NCBI GenBank assembly: GCA_002473385.1
Contig: DKTR01000067.1
Coordinates: 966-17,743, forward strand
Direction: 5' to 3'
Source of the DNA: Lachnospiraceae bacterium UBA7225
GTDB lineage: Bacteria > Bacillota > Clostridia > Lachnospirales > Lachnospiraceae
Length of the DNA stretch: 16,778 nucleotides
The position numbers were made by a program, and so were the translations under genes. The stretch's first letter is position 1. Each line of letters starts with the position of its first letter. Positions 7,319 to 14,469 of this stretch are shown here, piece by piece. The notes under the pieces were generated by a model. It searched no databases, was not told the DNA's origin, and was given only the letters and a program-made list of their open reading frames with translations.

Positions 7319-8728
7319 ATGGAACAAAAATCAAATACATTTCTGGAGAAGGAGCCGGTTGGCAGGCTCATGCGCAAGTATGCCGTTCCCTGCATCATTT
7401 CGCTTCTGGTTGCGGCACTTTATAATATTGCTGACCAGATTTTTATTGCAAATGCCGCTTATCTTGGATCTTATGGAAATGCGGCAAACACGGTTGTATT
7501 CCCGCTGACGGTCGTGGCTCTGGCAATTGCGGTAATGATCGGGGATGGCTGCTGCGCCTTTGTCAGTCTGTGTCTTGGAGCAGGAAAGAAGGAGGATGCG
7601 CACAAAAGCATTGGCAGTGCGATCCTGCTGTGTGTGGCTGCCAGCCTGATTCTGACTGCCATTTATCTGTTGCTCATGAATCCGATTCTGACATTGTTTG
7701 GCGGAAGAGTGAATGAGGAGACATTTTTCTATTCACGGGAATATTTCTTCTATATTTCCCTTGGCGTGCCGTTTTATATGTTTGGGCAGGCAATGAATCC
7801 GGTTATCCGCTCAGACGGGAGCCCCAGATTTGCCATGATCTCCACGCTGGCAGGAGCAGCAGTAAATATTGTGCTTGATCCGCTGTTTATTTTTGGCTTT
7901 CACTGGGGCATGATGGGGGCAGCTGTCGCAACAGTTATGGGACAGGTGCTGACGGCGGTACTTTCAGTATGGTACCTCTTTCACATGAAAGCTGTTATGC
8001 TTGCCAGGGAGAGCTTCGGAATACATGTCTCTCTTGCAAAGAGATACCTTCCGCTCGGCATCTGCAGCTTTCTTTCACAGATCTCACTGGTTGCTGCGAT
8101 GGCTGCGATTAACAATATGATACAAAGATACGGCGCAATGGATGAAATTTTCGGGCAGACGCAGTATGCGCAGATTCCGATGGCGGTTGTGGGAATCGTT
8201 ATGAAATTCTTCCAGATCGTCATTTCGATTGCGGTCGGCATGGCGGCGGGCTGCATCCCAGTTGTAGGCTACAACATTGGGGCAGGCAGAAAGGATCGCG
8301 CAAAAAATCTCTTTAAACTTCTGCTGATCTCGGAAGCAGCTGTAGGTGCAGTTGCCCTGATTATTGTAGAATTCTTCCCACAGCAGCTGATCGCACTGTT
8401 TGGCGCGGCAAATGAGAGTATATATTACACAGAATTTGCTGTAAAAGCTTTCCGTATCTACCTGTGCATGATGATTTTTGCCTGTGTAAATAAAGGAACC
8501 TTCATCTATCTGCAGTCACTTGGCAAGGCATTCGCCTCCACCATGCTATCCATGGTGCGTGAGGTAGTATTTGGTGTCGGATTTGCACTGCTGCTTCCGG
8601 TATTTTTTGGTCTGGACGGCGTGCTCTATTCTATGCCGGTGTCCGATGTGCTGACCTTTCTCATGTCCGCGGTAGTGATTACCTATACCTGCCGGGAATT
8701 AAGTGTTACCGTTTTGCCGCGTGATTAG
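7319..8728 (+). CDS. MATE family efflux transporter (MepA-like branch)
   Basis: 469-residue cytoplasmic-membrane exporter for drugs or metabolites using an ion gradient. It opens with FLEKEPVGRLMRKYAVPCIISLLVAALYNIADQIFI, spread over the start of helix 1, the arrangement typical of MepA-like members. GAGRKDRAKNLFKLLLISEA marks the loop region in the second half. It differs clearly from the MATE protein at 2788-4188: no histidine tail, and a different first helix and inter-helix sequence, so this is not a recent duplication. AGGAGG (7305-7310) lies eight bases before the ATG. It is a single-gene transcript with its own consensus promoter and the hairpin leader at 7243-7294, so expression may depend on read-through. 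Substrate unknown. The length and motifs look complete. Confidence 0.94.
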   Translation: MEQKSNTFLEKEPVGRLMRKYAVPCIISLLVAALYNIADQIFIANAAYLGSYGNAANTVVFPLTVVALAIAVMIGDGCCAFVSLCLGAGKKEDAHKSIGSAILLCVAASLILTAIYLLLMNPILTLFGGRVNEETFFYSREYFFYISLGVPFYMFGQAMNPVIRSDGSPRFAMISTLAGAAVNIVLDPLFIFGFHWGMMGAAVATVMGQVLTAVLSVWYLFHMKAVMLARESFGIHVSLAKRYLPLGICSFLSQISLVAAMAAINNMIQRYGAMDEIFGQTQYAQIPMAVVGIVMKFFQIVISIAVGMAAGCIPVVGYNIGAGRKDRAKNLFKLLLISEAAVGAVALIIVEFFPQQLIALFGAANESIYYTEFAVKAFRIYLCMMIFACVNKGTFIYLQSLGKAFASTMLSMVREVVFGVGFALLLPVFFGLDGVLYSMPVSDVLTFLMSAVVITYTCRELSVTVLPRD

Positions 8729-8744
8729 TTATATTGGCTGTTAC

Positions 8745-8796
8745 TGTTCAGGTGCCACTGTTCTGCGAGGTGTTCAGGTGCAAAATTGCACCTGAA
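8745..8796 (+). repeat. Repeated hairpin arm: two copies of TGTTCAGGTGC and one complementary arm
   Basis: TGTTCAGGTGC occurs at 8745-8755 and 8771-8781. The second copy is part of a perfect 11-base inverted repeat, TTCAGGTGCAA (8773-8783) and TTGCACCTGAA (8786-8796), with a two-base centre. The first copy could pair with the same right arm, so two structures exclude each other. No T-tract follows on either strand, so this is not a normal terminator. It lies between the second MATE gene and the ArsC-like gene promoter. Confidence 0.7.
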
Positions 8797-8831
8797 TACC
8801 GGGGGCAGCAGCGCCAAAATGCACACTTCCG

Positions 8832-8860
8832 TTGAAAAAACAGGCGGCGCATGTTATACT
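8832..8860 (+). promoter_or_regulatory. Sigma-A promoter of the ArsC/Spx-like gene
   Basis: TTGAAA (8832-8837), 17 bases, then TATACT (8855-8860), with a TGT extension just before the -10. The TTG that could begin a longer reading frame at 8832 is the -35 hexamer itself, which rules out that start. Confidence 0.85.
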
Positions 8861-8885
8861 GTTTTCACAAAGGAGGGGGATAACA

Positions 8886-9233
8886 ATGTTGTTTATTGAA
8901 TATCCGAAGTGCAGTACCTGCCGGAAAGCGAAAAAGTGGCTGGATGACCATGGCATTGCCTACACAGACCGCCATATAAAAGAGGAAAATCCTACAGTGG
9001 AGGAATTAAAAGCGTGGCAGGCAAAAAGCGGACAGCCGCTTAAGAAATTTTTTAATACCAGCGGAATGCTGTACCGTGAGCTGGGGCTCAAGGATAAGCT
9101 GTCTGCAATGAGCGAGGAAGAACAGTTTGCCCTGCTTGCATCTGATGGAATGCTGGTAAAACGACCGCTTGTGATTCTGGAGGACGATATTCTGCTCGGC
9201 TTCCGGGAGAAAGAGTGGCAGGAAAAACTGTAA
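8886..9233 (+). CDS. ArsC/Spx/MgsR family thioredoxin-fold protein with CxxC
   Basis: 115-residue thioredoxin-like protein of the arsenate reductase/Spx superfamily. YPKCSTCRKAKKWLDDHG places the redox pair at Cys9 and Cys12. The later KRPLVILEDDILLGFREKEW matches the conserved RP-containing segment that ends the ArsC fold. The CX2C pair is typical of the Spx/MgsR/YffB-type members rather than classical arsenate reductases, which use a single N-terminal Cys with an Arg triad. The protein may act in thiol stress response or as a reductase; no arsenic genes are nearby. The start at 8886 follows AAGGAGGGGG (8870-8879) at good spacing and lies downstream of the promoter. The YitT-family gene begins 54 bases after it and probably shares the transcript. 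Confidence 0.88.
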   Translation: MLFIEYPKCSTCRKAKKWLDDHGIAYTDRHIKEENPTVEELKAWQAKSGQPLKKFFNTSGMLYRELGLKDKLSAMSEEEQFALLASDGMLVKRPLVILEDDILLGFREKEWQEKL

Positions 9234-9287
9234 CATAGTATGTGACGGTATCTGCCGGAAGAAAACATACAATATGGGGGAACTGAG

Positions 9288-10148
9288 ATGAAATTTAATG
9301 TGAAGGAAGATGGAAAAAGAATTGTTGTAATTTGTCTTATGTCTCTGTTAATGGCAGTTAATATTAAATCTTTTGTGCGCACCGGCGGTCTTTATCCAGG
9401 TGGTGCGACCGGACTTACAATTCTGATACAGCGGACCGCGCAGATGCTCTGGAACGTGGAACTTCCCTATACAGTGATAAATCTGCTGCTGAATGCGTTC
9501 CCGGTGTACATCGGGTTCCGTTACATTGGGAAAAAATTTACGCTGTATTCCTGTCTGATGATTTTCCTCACAAGTGTCTTCACCGATATCGTACCGGGTT
9601 ATAAGATCACATATGATCTGCTGCTGATCAGTATATTCGGCGGCATGATTAACGGATTTGTGATCAGCTCGTGTTTTTTAATGAATGCAACGACCGGCGG
9701 AACCGATTTTATTGCCATTTATTTGTCTGAAAAAAAGGGGGTAGAATCCTTTAATCTGGTGCTCTGTCTGAATATTGTGATTCTTTCCGCAGCGGGATTA
9801 TTGTTCGGCTGGGATAAAGCGCTGTATTCTATCATTTTTCAGTATGCTTCCACACAGGTGCTGCACGGGCTGTACAAAAAGTATCAGCGTCAGACATTGT
9901 TTGTGGTTACAAATAAACCACAGGAGATCAGCGACGCAGTTGCGCGGGTGAGCCACCATGGAGCGACGATTCTGGAAGGAGAAGGCTCTTACGGTCACTG
10001 TGAGCGAAATGTGGTTTACTCGGTCGTTTCGTGTGCGGAGACCAAAAGAGTGATGAACGCCATTAAGGAAGCAGATCCGCAGGCGTTTGTCAATGCCATC
10101 CGCACGGAACAGCTCTCCGGCAGGTTTTATCAGAAACCGGCGGAGTAG
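9288..10148 (+). CDS. YitT family membrane protein (DUF161 plus DUF2179)
   Basis: 286 residues. The N-terminal 200 residues form about five to six membrane helices (near 11-29, 61-78, 84-100, 109-131, 153-173), with the family motif RTGGLYPGGATGLTILIQR after helix 1 and NATTGGTDFIAIYLS in the middle. Residues 202-280 form the soluble cytoplasmic DUF2179 domain (TLFVVTNKPQEISDAV, HHGATILEGEGSYG, AFVNAIRTEQLSGRF). The family is widespread in Firmicutes, and its transport or sensing role is not established. TGGGGGA six bases ahead of the ATG serves as ribosome binding site. No separate promoter was found in the 54-base gap behind the ArsC-like gene, so co-transcription is likely. Length and domain order are normal. 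Confidence 0.92.
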   Translation: MKFNVKEDGKRIVVICLMSLLMAVNIKSFVRTGGLYPGGATGLTILIQRTAQMLWNVELPYTVINLLLNAFPVYIGFRYIGKKFTLYSCLMIFLTSVFTDIVPGYKITYDLLLISIFGGMINGFVISSCFLMNATTGGTDFIAIYLSEKKGVESFNLVLCLNIVILSAAGLLFGWDKALYSIIFQYASTQVLHGLYKKYQRQTLFVVTNKPQEISDAVARVSHHGATILEGEGSYGHCERNVVYSVVSCAETKRVMNAIKEADPQAFVNAIRTEQLSGRFYQKPAE

Positions 10149-10153
10149 CGCGT

Positions 10154-10209
10154 TTTTAATCTTATTTTAATCTTCCTTCAAAGAATGATTAAGAAAACTC
10201 TGGTAAAGT
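10154..10209 (+). promoter_or_regulatory. Promoter region of the DUF4342/two-component operon with PhoB-type direct repeats
   Basis: TTTTAATCTT occurs at 10154-10163 and again at 10165-10174, a period of 11 bases, close to one helical turn. A related inverted core GATTAA follows at 10187-10192. Downstream is TGGTAAAGT, an extended -10-like element (hexamer 10204-10209), without a good -35. Two same-face direct repeats ahead of a weak promoter are the usual layout of an OmpR/PhoB-type activator site. The encoded response regulator is of that class, so autoregulation is likely but inferred. Confidence 0.55.
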
Positions 10210-10254
10210 AGTCACTATCAAAGAAGAAATCATTCAGAAAGGGCAGGAAGGTAT

Positions 10255-10779
10255 ATGGATCAGTTAGAAAAAGTGGAAAAATTAAGAGAGCGCGCAAATG
10301 TCACATATGAAGAGGCTAAGGAGGCGCTGGAGGCGAGCAACTGGGATATTCTGGACGCAATGGTTTATCTGGAAAAAGCCGGAAAGACCCAGGGACCGTC
10401 CCGGGAGACTTACTCTACCAGCTATGAGGAGCAGGCGCAGTACGTGTCCGTGAAGGACAAGGTACAGGAGCAGAAGGAATCCGGGGACAATATTTTCCGG
10501 AAGCTGGGACGTCTTGTCGGAATAGTGCTTCGCAAATGCCGTGATAATTCTCTCTGCATTAAGCGCAAAGGAGAAGAAATCCTGCGCATGCCGATCATTT
10601 TAGTGATTATTGCTATGTTGCTCGTATGGCAGATTCTTGTTCCGGCAATCATCGTTGGATTGTTTCTGGGATGCCAGTATTCCTTTGAAGGAAAAGATAA
10701 TCTCGATGAAGCAAACCGGGTGATGGAGCAGGCAAGCAAGATGGCGGACAAGGCGAAAGACGAATTTAAAAAGCTGTAA
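10255..10779 (+). CDS. Membrane protein with UBA-like N-terminus and DUF4342 region
   Basis: 174 residues. Residues 1-43 (KVEKLRERANVTYEEAKEALEASNWDILDAMVYLEK spread over this range) form a three-helix UBA/EF-Ts-like domain. A polar linker of about residues 44-78 follows. The DUF4342 region comes next: LGRLVGIVLRKC, then ICIKRKGEEIL-like basic residues near 100-111, then one hydrophobic segment at about 113-139, and a helical charged tail (DEANRVMEQASKMADKAK). The protein is probably a bitopic membrane protein or a re-entrant one, with the UBA-like part inside the cell. AGGAAGG lies a few bases ahead of the ATG. It is the first gene of an operon with the response regulator 15 bases downstream, which suggests a role in signalling, perhaps as an accessory to the sensor kinase. 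Function is not established. Confidence 0.85.
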   Translation: MDQLEKVEKLRERANVTYEEAKEALEASNWDILDAMVYLEKAGKTQGPSRETYSTSYEEQAQYVSVKDKVQEQKESGDNIFRKLGRLVGIVLRKCRDNSLCIKRKGEEILRMPIILVIIAMLLVWQILVPAIIVGLFLGCQYSFEGKDNLDEANRVMEQASKMADKAKDEFKKL

Positions 10780-10794
10780 TGGAAAGAGGATGTT

Positions 10795-11523
10795 ATGGGA
10801 GCACATATTCTGGTGGTCGAGGATGAAGAAAAGCTGGCGAGGTTTGTAGAACTGGAGCTTTTGCATGAGGGATATATAGTCAGCAAAGCTGCGAATGGGA
10901 GAGAGGCGCTGGAAATTGCGCTGAACGGAGATTTTGCATTGATTCTGCTGGATATCATGCTCCCGGGCCTTAATGGGCTGGAGGTTTTACGGCGGCTGCA
11001 GCAGGAGAAACCAACGCCCGTCATTTTGCTGACGGCGCGGGATGCCGTGATGGATAAGGTGGCAGGGCTGGATGCCGGGGCGGTTGATTATATCACAAAA
11101 CCATTTGCGATCGAGGAGCTGCTTGCGCGTATCCGCGTGGCGCTGAAGCTGCATGGAAGCAGTAGTGGTATGGCTGCGCAGCAGCCGGCGGAGAAAGAGG
11201 CGGGTGTATACCGGTGGGGCAGACTGCTGCTCTCGGAAAAACGTCATCAGGTCACATACGATGGTACTGACATCAGTCTGACAAACCGGGAATTCCAGAT
11301 GCTGAAAGTGCTGCTGGAAAACCAGGACATTGTGCTTTCAAGGGATGTCTTGCTGAACAGGGTCTGCGGCTATGACTATGTCGGGGAGACAAATGTAGTG
11401 GATGTTTATATCCGTTTCCTGCGGGCCAAGATTGACGAGGCGTTTCAGATAAAAATGATCCAGACTGTGCGCGGAGTGGGATATGTGATAAAATCCGGTG
11501 CACCGGATATGACTGCCGGATGA
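10795..11523 (+). CDS. OmpR/PhoB-type response regulator
   Basis: 242-residue DNA-binding regulator. The receiver domain covers residues 3-118, with the acidic pair Glu9/Asp10, phospho-acceptor Asp53 (LLDIMLPG), switch Thr80, Tyr99 and Lys102 (DYITKPF). All key residues are intact. The winged-helix domain covers about 135-235, with LTNREFQMLKVLLEN, the recognition region NVVDVYIRFLRAKID and the wing IQTVRGVGYVI. It is activated by the downstream kinase and probably acts on the operon promoter with its 11-base-spaced repeats. GAAAGAGG precedes the ATG. The 3' end is rich in CCGGA/TCCGG units, including a 16-base palindrome at 11493-11508. Confidence 0.96.
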   Translation: MGAHILVVEDEEKLARFVELELLHEGYIVSKAANGREALEIALNGDFALILLDIMLPGLNGLEVLRRLQQEKPTPVILLTARDAVMDKVAGLDAGAVDYITKPFAIEELLARIRVALKLHGSSSGMAAQQPAEKEAGVYRWGRLLLSEKRHQVTYDGTDISLTNREFQMLKVLLENQDIVLSRDVLLNRVCGYDYVGETNVVDVYIRFLRAKIDEAFQIKMIQTVRGVGYVIKSGAPDMTAG

Positions 11524-11531
11524 CTGTCCGG
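11493..11531 (+). repeat. Cluster of inverted CCGGA/TCCGG units at the response regulator stop codon
   Basis: ATCCGGTGCACCGGAT (11493-11508) is a perfect palindrome. CCGGATATGACTG (11503-11515) is followed by CCGGATGACTG (11516-11526), an imperfect tandem repeat. CCGGA (11516-11520) can pair with TCCGG (11527-11531) around a six-base loop that contains the TGA stop. No T-tract follows. Alternative hairpins here could adjust translation or stability at the regulator/kinase junction. Confidence 0.55.
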
Positions 11532-11576
11532 CGTACAGTGGTTCATGTCGGATGCTGAAATGAAAGATATGGGAAT

Positions 11577-12881
11577 ATGAAAAAGAAGACGCAGAAAAAT
11601 CAGAAGCAGAAACAAAAAGATACAAAACGGGCAAGACCAGTGAAAAATAATGCGGAAACAAAGCGTATGACTTCCATCGCAAGAAAAATGCACAGGTCGT
11701 GGATCGGAAAGAAGCTTGGTCTGTATATTGGAATGGATCTGCTTCTTTTTGTGCTTCTTTTTGCTGGCTGGATTATTGACAGAGAGCTTATACGGTTCGG
11801 AGAAATCCGTCTGGATTATGTGCGGATGTTTATGGAAACACAGTATTTGCAGACTGTAACATATGTCGTGGCGGATGAAAGCGGCAGAGCTTTGCTGGAG
11901 CTTGTTCTTTATCCGGCGCTGCAGGTTATTGGTATAATCATATTGGTAATTCTGTTTTGTCAGATACTGGGCATCTTCTTTTCCTATGGCAGCGAGGACC
12001 GGAAAATCCGCCGGATTCTGGCACCGATCGATGAGATTGCCCTGAGGGCGGATGAGTTAAGTAAAATGACATTCACGGAGGAAAAATACCAGCAGATTGA
12101 GGAAGCGATTTCCAGCCTGCAGCCGGAGGATGCGGATTTACTTTCCTTCGGGGATGCTGATCTTCAGGGAATTGAGGCGGCAATGAATAATCTGCTGATC
12201 CGTATGCGTGATTCCTACCGGCAGCAGGCGCGGTTTGTGAATGATGCGTCCCATGAGCTGCGCACGCCGATTGCAGTAATCCAGGGATACGCGAATATGC
12301 TGGCCAGGTGGGGCAGAGAAGATGAGAAGGTGCTGGATGAGTCGATTACCGCCATCCGGCATGAATCAGAGCATATGCAGCATCTGGTTGAGCAGCTTCT
12401 GTTTCTGGCGCGGGGCGACAGCGGCAAAAATAAGCTTACAATGACGACGGTGTCTCTCAATGAAATGATGCAGGAGGTTTTTGAGGAATCGTTGATGATC
12501 GATGAGGGCCATCGATACCGCTATCTGACGGAGGACGGAGAGGTCAGCATCCAGGCAGATGCCGCCATGCTGAAGCAGGCTGTGCGGATTCTGGTAGATA
12601 ATGCGGCAAAATATACAAAAAACGGTGAAGAAATCCTGCTGAGTGCCGGGTGCACCAGCGGGGGACGTGCCTATCTGCAGGTACAGGATGCGGGCATCGG
12701 CATGGCGGAAAAGGACGTTGCCCAGATGTTTGAGCGCTTCTACCGGGCGGATGAAGCGAGACGGTTCCAGGGAACCGGGCTGGGGCTTTCCATTGCGAAA
12801 TGGATTATTGATAAGCATCATGGACACTTTGAGGTGTTGTCCAGAACGCAGCTTGGTACAAGAATACGGGTAATTCTTTAA
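11577..12881 (+). CDS. Membrane sensor histidine kinase
   Basis: 434 residues. A basic, Lys/Gln-rich cytoplasmic leader (1-45) is followed by helix 1 (about 48-67), a short extracellular loop of about 45 residues and helix 2 (about 113-136). The region near 140-215 replaces a HAMP-type linker. The dimerisation domain has the phospho-acceptor His226 in FVNDASHELRTPIAVIQGY. The ATPase domain has Asn342 (LVDNAAKYT), Asp371/Gly373/Gly375 (DAGIGM), FERFYRAD and GTGLGLSIAK. All boxes are intact. The short sensor loop suggests sensing within or at the membrane, and DUF4342 protein partnership is possible. The start is uncertain: only a weak TATGGGA precedes 11577, and ATG codons at 11667 and 11688 would remove most of the basic leader but have no better ribosome binding site. 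It lies 53 bases after the response regulator. Confidence 0.94.
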   Translation: MKKKTQKNQKQKQKDTKRARPVKNNAETKRMTSIARKMHRSWIGKKLGLYIGMDLLLFVLLFAGWIIDRELIRFGEIRLDYVRMFMETQYLQTVTYVVADESGRALLELVLYPALQVIGIIILVILFCQILGIFFSYGSEDRKIRRILAPIDEIALRADELSKMTFTEEKYQQIEEAISSLQPEDADLLSFGDADLQGIEAAMNNLLIRMRDSYRQQARFVNDASHELRTPIAVIQGYANMLARWGREDEKVLDESITAIRHESEHMQHLVEQLLFLARGDSGKNKLTMTTVSLNEMMQEVFEESLMIDEGHRYRYLTEDGEVSIQADAAMLKQAVRILVDNAAKYTKNGEEILLSAGCTSGGRAYLQVQDAGIGMAEKDVAQMFERFYRADEARRFQGTGLGLSIAKWIIDKHHGHFEVLSRTQLGTRIRVIL

Positions 12882-12920
12882 TATGTGTCTGTGAAAAGAG
12901 CAGACAGATGCTTCTGAGAT

Positions 12921-12950
12921 TTGACATTCACTGTTATCTGGTGCTAGAAT
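12921..12950 (+). promoter_or_regulatory. Sigma-A promoter of the ACT-domain gene
   Basis: TTGACA (12921-12926), 18 bases, then TAGAAT (12945-12950). It gives a leader of roughly 70 nucleotides before the ATG at 13026. The leader contains a weak ACATCA/TGATGT inverted repeat (12968-12973 with 12992-12997) but no T-tract. Confidence 0.8.
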
Positions 12951-13025
12951 AATATCGAATCAGGCGGACATCATGTTACGAAAAATTATTGTGATGTTTT
13001 GCCGGTACAAACGGAGGAGAAAATT

Positions 13026-13430
13026 ATGTTAAATCAGCTTGCCATTTTTGCAGAAAACAAGAAGGGAACCATGCAAAAAATTACCAGTATTCTAGCCGTG
13101 CATGATATTAATATTCTGGGATCCGTTACAAACGACAGTGCAGAATACGGAATTGTCCGTATGCTGGTATCCAACCCGGAGAAGGCAATGAAGGCATTAA
13201 ATGAAGCAGGATATCTCTGCAAATTAACCGACGTTCTTGGTGTAGAGGTGGCGGACGAGGTCGGAAATCTGAATCATCTGCTGCTGGCGCTGGAGGAAAG
13301 CAATATCAGTGTAGATTATCTGTACCTGTCCTTTGACCGGGAAAAAGGAATGCCGATTATGGTACTTCATGTAAATGATACTGCAGAAGTAGAAGAATGT
13401 CTGAAATACAAAGGCTTTCATGTACTATAA
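13026..13430 (+). CDS. Tandem ACT-domain protein
   Basis: 134 residues made of two ACT domains (about 1-66 and 70-134) and nothing else. ACT domains bind amino acids or related small ligands and usually control enzymes. The first domain shows the typical ENKKGTMQKITSILAVHDINI loop and helix, the second GNLNHLLLALEESNISVDYLY. Start: GGAGGA (13013-13018) lies seven bases before the ATG at 13026. An in-frame TTG at 12999 lacks a ribosome binding site. The protein is cytoplasmic and likely dimeric. In many Clostridia such a protein follows a phenylacetate-CoA-ligase-like gene; here it stands alone with its own promoter and a MerR regulator downstream. Ligand and target are unknown. Confidence 0.92.
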   Translation: MLNQLAIFAENKKGTMQKITSILAVHDINILGSVTNDSAEYGIVRMLVSNPEKAMKALNEAGYLCKLTDVLGVEVADEVGNLNHLLLALEESNISVDYLYLSFDREKGMPIMVLHVNDTAEVEECLKYKGFHVL

Positions 13431-13484
13431 GTGATTTAGGAGATGCTGTTCTGAAAAAATTTATCTGTTTTCTGCAAAATGTAC

Positions 13485-13515
13485 TTGACCCTCACGTTAC
13501 GTGATAAAGTATTCT
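13485..13515 (+). promoter_or_regulatory. MerR-type promoter with 19-base spacer and operator dyad
   Basis: TTGACC (13485-13490) and TATTCT (13510-13515) are separated by 19 bases, longer than the sigma-A optimum, as in MerR-activated promoters. The spacer holds TCACGTTACGTGA (13492-13504), a perfect 13-base dyad, nearly centred in the spacer. It lies directly ahead of the MerR gene, so the regulator most likely controls itself. A second dyad, CTGATATTATCAG (13514-13526), overlaps the -10 and the likely transcript start. Confidence 0.82.
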
Positions 13516-13544
13516 GATATTATCAGGAACAGGAGGAGAAGCAG

Positions 13545-14459
13545 ATGAGAACGGTAAAAGAAGTATCTGTGCTGACAGGTATCAGCGTGCGCACGCTTCA
13601 CTGGTATGATGAGATCGGATTGCTGAAACCATCTGCAACCAGTGACGCCGGCTATAGACTTTATGACGATAAAGCCCTGGAAAGTTTACAGCAAATCTTA
13701 TTTTTCCGGGAATTTGATCTGCCGCTAAAGCAGATCAAGTCTATTATGGAAAATCCTGCTCTTGATAAAAATCAGATTTTGTTAAGTCAGCGAAAAATGC
13801 TGGAACAGAAAAAGGAGCGCCTTGAGCGCCTGATTTCCAGCATAGATGACATTTTGAAAGGAGAGAACAGGATGGATTTTGCAGTATTTAACCAGGACGA
13901 CATCGAACAGCTCTATCAATCTATCATGGGGCAGATGTCAGATGAGCAGAAAATGCAGTTTATGGAGAATTGTATTGCGGCAAATGGCGGCGATGTGTCA
14001 GAAATGCATGGTACCAACGCAGTAAATGCCTGGAAGGATAGCGGAGAACTGGAAGCAGAATTTCACAAAATGTTTGTGAAAAATGCTTCTGGTGAGAAGG
14101 CGCAGAAAAACTTTCAGAAACTGGTGGAATGGTATGGGGATAAGGAGCAGGTGCTGGAGGGCAAAAAACCGATGGGCACGGAAATCCTTGCGGCATATCA
14201 GAACCGGCTGGATGCGGTAATGAAAAAGCTTGCGGCAAAGCGTGGGGAAGATGTTTCCGGTTTCCCGGTAAAAGAGCTTATCGGGGAATATGATTTTGTA
14301 ACCAGACAGCTGTATCAGATGAAAGATGGAAAAGCAGTTGTGAAAGAGCTTGCGGTATTTTACAAGACAAATGAGCAGGCAAAGACTGCTCTTGAAAAAC
14401 AGTATGGTGAAGGAATCGCGGAGTTTTTCGCAGCGGCAGTAGAAGAATTTTACAAATAA
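13545..14459 (+). CDS. MerR family regulator with TipAS-like effector domain
   Basis: 304-residue transcription activator that untwists promoters with long spacers on ligand binding. Residues 1-70 form the winged helix (VKEVSVLTGISVRTLHWYDE, with GYRLYDDKALESLQQI after it). Residues 75-105 form the dimerisation coiled coil. From about 115 to the end is a helical effector domain with ELEAEFHKMF, a middle LVEWYGDKEQ and the end QYGEGIAEFFAAAVEEFYK, resembling the TipAS domain of TipAL/Mta-type regulators, which bind thiopeptides or other drugs. Overall architecture and length fit Mta/TipAL. AGGAGGAG (13531-13538) precedes the ATG. The promoter at 13485-13515 with its dyad points to autoregulation. 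The nearest exporter gene is about 5 kb upstream, so other targets are not evident. The effector-domain assignment is less sure than the DNA-binding part. Confidence 0.9.
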   Translation: MRTVKEVSVLTGISVRTLHWYDEIGLLKPSATSDAGYRLYDDKALESLQQILFFREFDLPLKQIKSIMENPALDKNQILLSQRKMLEQKKERLERLISSIDDILKGENRMDFAVFNQDDIEQLYQSIMGQMSDEQKMQFMENCIAANGGDVSEMHGTNAVNAWKDSGELEAEFHKMFVKNASGEKAQKNFQKLVEWYGDKEQVLEGKKPMGTEILAAYQNRLDAVMKKLAAKRGEDVSGFPVKELIGEYDFVTRQLYQMKDGKAVVKELAVFYKTNEQAKTALEKQYGEGIAEFFAAAVEEFYK

Positions 14460-14469
14460 GAAACCTGTT

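Noticed and set aside
7319..8728. Second MATE gene as a tandem duplicate of the first
   Set aside because: The two proteins differ in their first helices, motifs and N-termini and are on opposite strands; they belong to different branches of the family.
8832..8885. 18-codon N-terminal extension of the ArsC-like gene beginning with TTG
   Set aside because: The TTG is part of the -35 hexamer and the extension would lie upstream of the transcript start.
12886..12906. Hairpin TGTCTG/CAGACA after the kinase gene
   Set aside because: Only six pairs, a nine-base loop and no T-tract; too weak to call as a terminator.
12999..13025. TTG start nine codons upstream of the ACT gene ATG
   Set aside because: The ribosome binding site GGAGGA lies inside that extension and serves the ATG at 13026.
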